DNA of 64,000 nucleotides from Melanopsichium pennsylvanicum. Its lineage: Eukaryota; Basidiomycota; Ustilaginomycetes; Ustilaginales. How positions within the stretch are numbered: position 1 is the first letter of the stretch; every line of letters starts with the position of its first letter. Below, one piece after another: positions 61,315-64,000 of the stretch. Both the position numbers and the translations under genes were made by a program. The notes under the pieces were generated by a model. It had not been told where the DNA came from, ran no database searches, and saw only the letters and a program-made list of their open reading frames with translations. The stretch is taken from assembly GCA_900208305.1 (NCBI GenBank), contig OAPG01000007.1, positions 859,002 to 923,001 on the forward strand, read 5' to 3'.

Positions 61315-62882
61315 ATGCAGGCCAGTGTCGCTGCTCTCATGGATGATGTCACTGACCCGTCCGATTGGAAAAAGGACTTCGCCATCCTAAGAAACCTCGA
61401 CGCATCCCTCCGCTGTGATCTCTGCTTTGTAAGTACTTCCGTTCGCCCAATCTTTCCACAAGGTTGCCACGATTCGCTGATCCTCTTACCTTGATTCTCG
61501 ATACGACTAACGTCTTGCAGGACGTCTACACATCACCTGTCTCGATAAAGAGCTGTAACCATACCTTCTGCTCCACCTGCATTCGCACCCACATCAACCA
61601 ATCTGGCAATAGCGGCAGTTTTTGTCCAAAATGCAGGCAGACAAAGGCCTACGACTCCGAACTAATACCCCAGCCAGTCCTCGAGGTCACTGCGGTTGAA
61701 TGGAAAAGCGCTCGTTCTTTTCTTGCTCTCCTCCAGAACCAGCACCGGCAGCACCACGCGCGTCAATCGACATCGCTAGCCGCCGACCCTAGCAACATTG
61801 CAGGTCCCTCAATCGCCAAGCGGCCACAGACTGAACTCAACGGCATACAGGCCTCAGAGGGTCCTTCCAGGGCCTCCAGTCCACGCAGATCAAAACGTAT
61901 CAAAATAGATGTCCGCAGCTCGACACTCAAGCCAACAGCAGGCTCCCAATCCTCCCCTCTTATGATTGACGATGACGACGAAGACTTGATCAATGCCACA
62001 GACGATGAACGCGATGCTGCCGTTCCCAGTCGTGCCAGGCGTGCTTGCGATGACGGTGACAGCGATGGCGACTATGTAGAAGGTGCATGCCTTAATCATG
62101 GCGTGAAAGACGCATCCTCGAACGCATCAGATCGAGAGCTCAAGGCAGATGATCTCGTAGAGTGCCCTATCTGCAGCCACACGTTTACCGTCAACGCGCT
62201 GAATCGTCACCTTGACAGTGCCCGCTGCTACGCTGGCTTCCCAAGGCCATCTGCCGAGGATCGAGGGTTGGCTCCGAAGCCCACAAAGACCACTTCCTCG
62301 TGGTTCACCAGAGGTTCTACTTCTTTAACGTCCGCAAACGATGGAGGTGCCATCATGGCAAACGAGAAAAAGCTTGTCAGGCCACAATATAATCTAAAAT
62401 CCGACCGCGATATCCGCAAGCTTCTGGACGATGCAGGTCTACCCACTTCTGGCGATCGCGAAAAGATGGTGGAGAGGCATCGACAGTGGGTCAACCTCTG
62501 GAATTCAAATCTCGACTCGACAAGAGAAAGGCGCAGCGCACCGCAGCTCAGGAAGGAATTGGCTGTTAACGAACGAGCAAAATACTCGGCAAAGGACCAC
62601 TCAGCTTATGTTGATCGACAAAAGACTTCCTGGGTAAAGTCGAACAAGTCGCAATTTGACCATCTCATCCAAACAGCAAAGATGGGTGCCTTAAGAGATA
62701 AGAAGCTACGAGACGCAGCACCATCCTCGGAAGATGCGACAGATCCCCATTTGGCAGCCTCCAACAATCTCCGGCATGACAGCAGCGAGCTGGAGCCACA
62801 TGTCATCACCTCAAGCCCTGCAATGCCCGAAGCACCGCCGGATGCAACAACGACGGTCGGTACCGTCGGAGCGGATGCCTGA
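61315..62882 (+). CDS. RAD18: E3 ubiquitin ligase Rad18 (post-replication repair)
   Basis: Two exons: 61315-61428 and 61521-62882. The intron at 61429-61520 (GTAAGT, branch GACTAAC, TTGCAG) splits the RING finger, and the product is 491 residues. Domains: an N-terminal C3HC4 RING (CDLCF then CNHTFCSTCIRTH then CPKCR, about 35-83), a UBZ4-type zinc finger (CPICSHTFTVNALNRHLDSARC, about 252-273), a SAP DNA-binding motif (IRKLLDDAGLPTSGDREKMVERH, about 335-357) and a C-terminal helix region suited to Rad6 binding (DRQKTSWVKSNKSQFDHLI). With Rad6 it monoubiquitinates PCNA at stalled forks in the nucleus. It is the last core gene, about 0.9 kb from the telomere repeats. Confidence 0.95.
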
Positions 62883-63273
62883 TAAGGGTTTCTTTTGATG
62901 CCCATAAGACAGGGGAAGTTCTAAAAAAAAAACTCACCCATGATCAAAGACTGAATTCATATTGAGCTCTACTTTTCCCCACAAGCTGACAATATCCATC
63001 ATGCAAATGTAGATTGACAGTCTGTCTTCACTGATGTAAAGCATCAATTGTTTGCCCTCATTGTTGCAGTTTCAGTCAGCACTTGCAGCACACAGCCTCT
63101 CCTTTTCAGTGCTTGGAGTGCCTTGTCTTAAGCAACACACATAAGTTATGAGTCTTCTGTCCTATTGGTTCTTTCATTGAGTCTCAAGCATTCACATTTT
63201 TGTCACTCCATGGCCTCAATTTTGAGCACACTTTCTGGGGCAGGTTATAGTAATTTGTCAGGCCACCTGAGAG
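62883..63273. other. Spacer between RAD18 and telomeric repeats
   Basis: RAD18 3' UTR passing into CpG-poor AT-rich DNA. No gene seen. Confidence 0.45.
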
Positions 63274-63820
63274 GTGTCAGGGGCCAATGTGCCTAACTCA
63301 GGGTTCCGTTTAATATTCGACAAAATTGGGGTTCCATTTAATAATCTATGAAATCTGGGGTTTTATTGTTAGGGCTAGCGTTACCAATGTGCCTAACACG
63401 GGGTTCTATTTATCTCAATGGAACCTGATCAAATCTGGGGTTTTATTGCGTTCCAAAATGAACCCGCTGGAAGTGCATTTTCTATCTGGTTTGTGCCAAG
63501 ACCCGCTGGAACCTGTTAGTGCCCCACCAACCATAGTCCAAAGAGTGGGCGCTTGGCCCTCCTCCCAATGGAGCAACTGTTGTGATCAAGCCACAACTGG
63601 TCCCCTCAAGATCCCTTGCAGAGGAGCGGTTGGCCTAAGACAACCCTCCTACCGTCCAACTGCGGCTGGCCCCTCTGTAAGCTGAATATGGCTGTTGGCA
63701 ACCTAACATTGTAGCGCCGCGGTGGGAGGTGGCTACCGCAGTTGGCACAGGAGGTGGTCAATAGTTCTTGGACCCTACCACCTGTCCAACATGAAGTTGC
63801 CTTTGGACCTCTGTTGCATG
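63274..63820. mobile_element. Truncated, decayed copy B of the 1.68-kb element
   Basis: Starts with the same terminus as copy A (GTGTCAGGGGCCAATGTGCC at 63274). A second, partly repeated terminus (CCAATGTGCCTAACACGGGG) begins about 63,387. Then from about 63,520 it matches the reverse complement of copy A interior (48,82x-49,07x), ending within a few bases of the telomere repeats. Many CG sites of copy A are TG or CA here. The segment is therefore inverted or rearranged relative to copy A and is cut off by the telomere. Confidence 0.75.
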
Positions 63821-64000
63821 CTAGGGCTAGGGTTAGGGCTAGGGTTAGGGTTATAGGATTAGGGTTAGGGTTAGGTTAGGGTTAGGGTTAGGGTTAGGGT
63901 TAGGGTTAGGTTAGGGTTAGGGTTAGGGTTAGGGTTAGGGTTAGGGTTAGGGTTAGGTTAGGGTTAGGGTTAGGGTTAGGGTTAGGGTTAGGGTTAGGGT
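63821..64000 (+). repeat. Telomere, (TTAGGG)n
   Basis: 180 bp of TTAGGG running to the window end, G-rich strand 5' to 3', so this is a right chromosome end. The inner ~50 bp are irregular (CTAGGG variants, one TTATAGGA). Five-base TTAGG units are scattered outward. Confidence 0.97.

Overview
The window is the right end of a chromosome of a basidiomycete fungus, most likely a smut (Ustilaginomycetes). It ends in about 180 bp of TTAGGG repeats. Genes are either intronless or carry a few short GT-AG introns with CTAAC/CTCAAC-like branch sites. The PTS1 receptor PEX5 carries a PEX7-binding box, as expected in basidiomycetes. I cannot name the species from sequence alone.

Layout. (1) 1-32.4 kb, mostly core genes: a secreted Ser-Gly/Asn-Gly repeat protein (3.3-6.6 kb), ATP sulfurylase MET3, a complex I B12/NDUFB3-like subunit, DNA topoisomerase I, a small RPEL-repeat protein, PEX5, an MFS sugar transporter, a metallo-beta-lactamase-fold gene broken by two joined Ty1/copia fragments, and a full-size ABCB transporter. 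(2) 32.4-41.7 kb, a transposon island with almost no CpG: a broken 2OG-Fe(II)-dioxygenase-like gene, a broken SANT/Myb-like gene and a broken PIF/Harbinger transposase, flanked by ~100-bp direct repeats, followed by a ~1.5-kb segment bounded by inverted repeats. (3) 41.8-45.9 kb: eIF2-beta, mitochondrial ATP synthase gamma and an intron-containing tRNA-Ile. (4) 46-50.5 kb, a second CpG-poor island: a GFA/CENP-V-like gene remnant and a 1.68-kb element with long terminal inverted repeats that is itself CpG-rich and looks young. (5) 50.5-62.9 kb: an intracellular LysM-domain protein, the chromatin remodeller CHD1, an intron-containing tRNA-Val and the DNA-damage E3 ligase RAD18. (6) 62.9-64 kb: a decayed second copy of the 1.68-kb element, then the telomere.

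The coding genes are mostly independent housekeeping units (sulfur assimilation, respiration, DNA topology, peroxisome import, translation, chromatin, translesion repair), and I see no biosynthetic cluster. The most interesting signal is in the mobile part. Repeats show CpG-to-TpG/CpA decay, visible directly when the two copies of the 1.68-kb element and the two ~100-bp direct repeats are compared. Several stop codons in the broken transposon genes are TGA in places where CGA would fit. One of the decayed genes looks like a TET/JBP-type 2OG-Fe(II) oxygenase. Together this suggests cytosine methylation, and possibly a mobile-element-encoded methylcytosine oxidase, acting in the history of this subtelomere.
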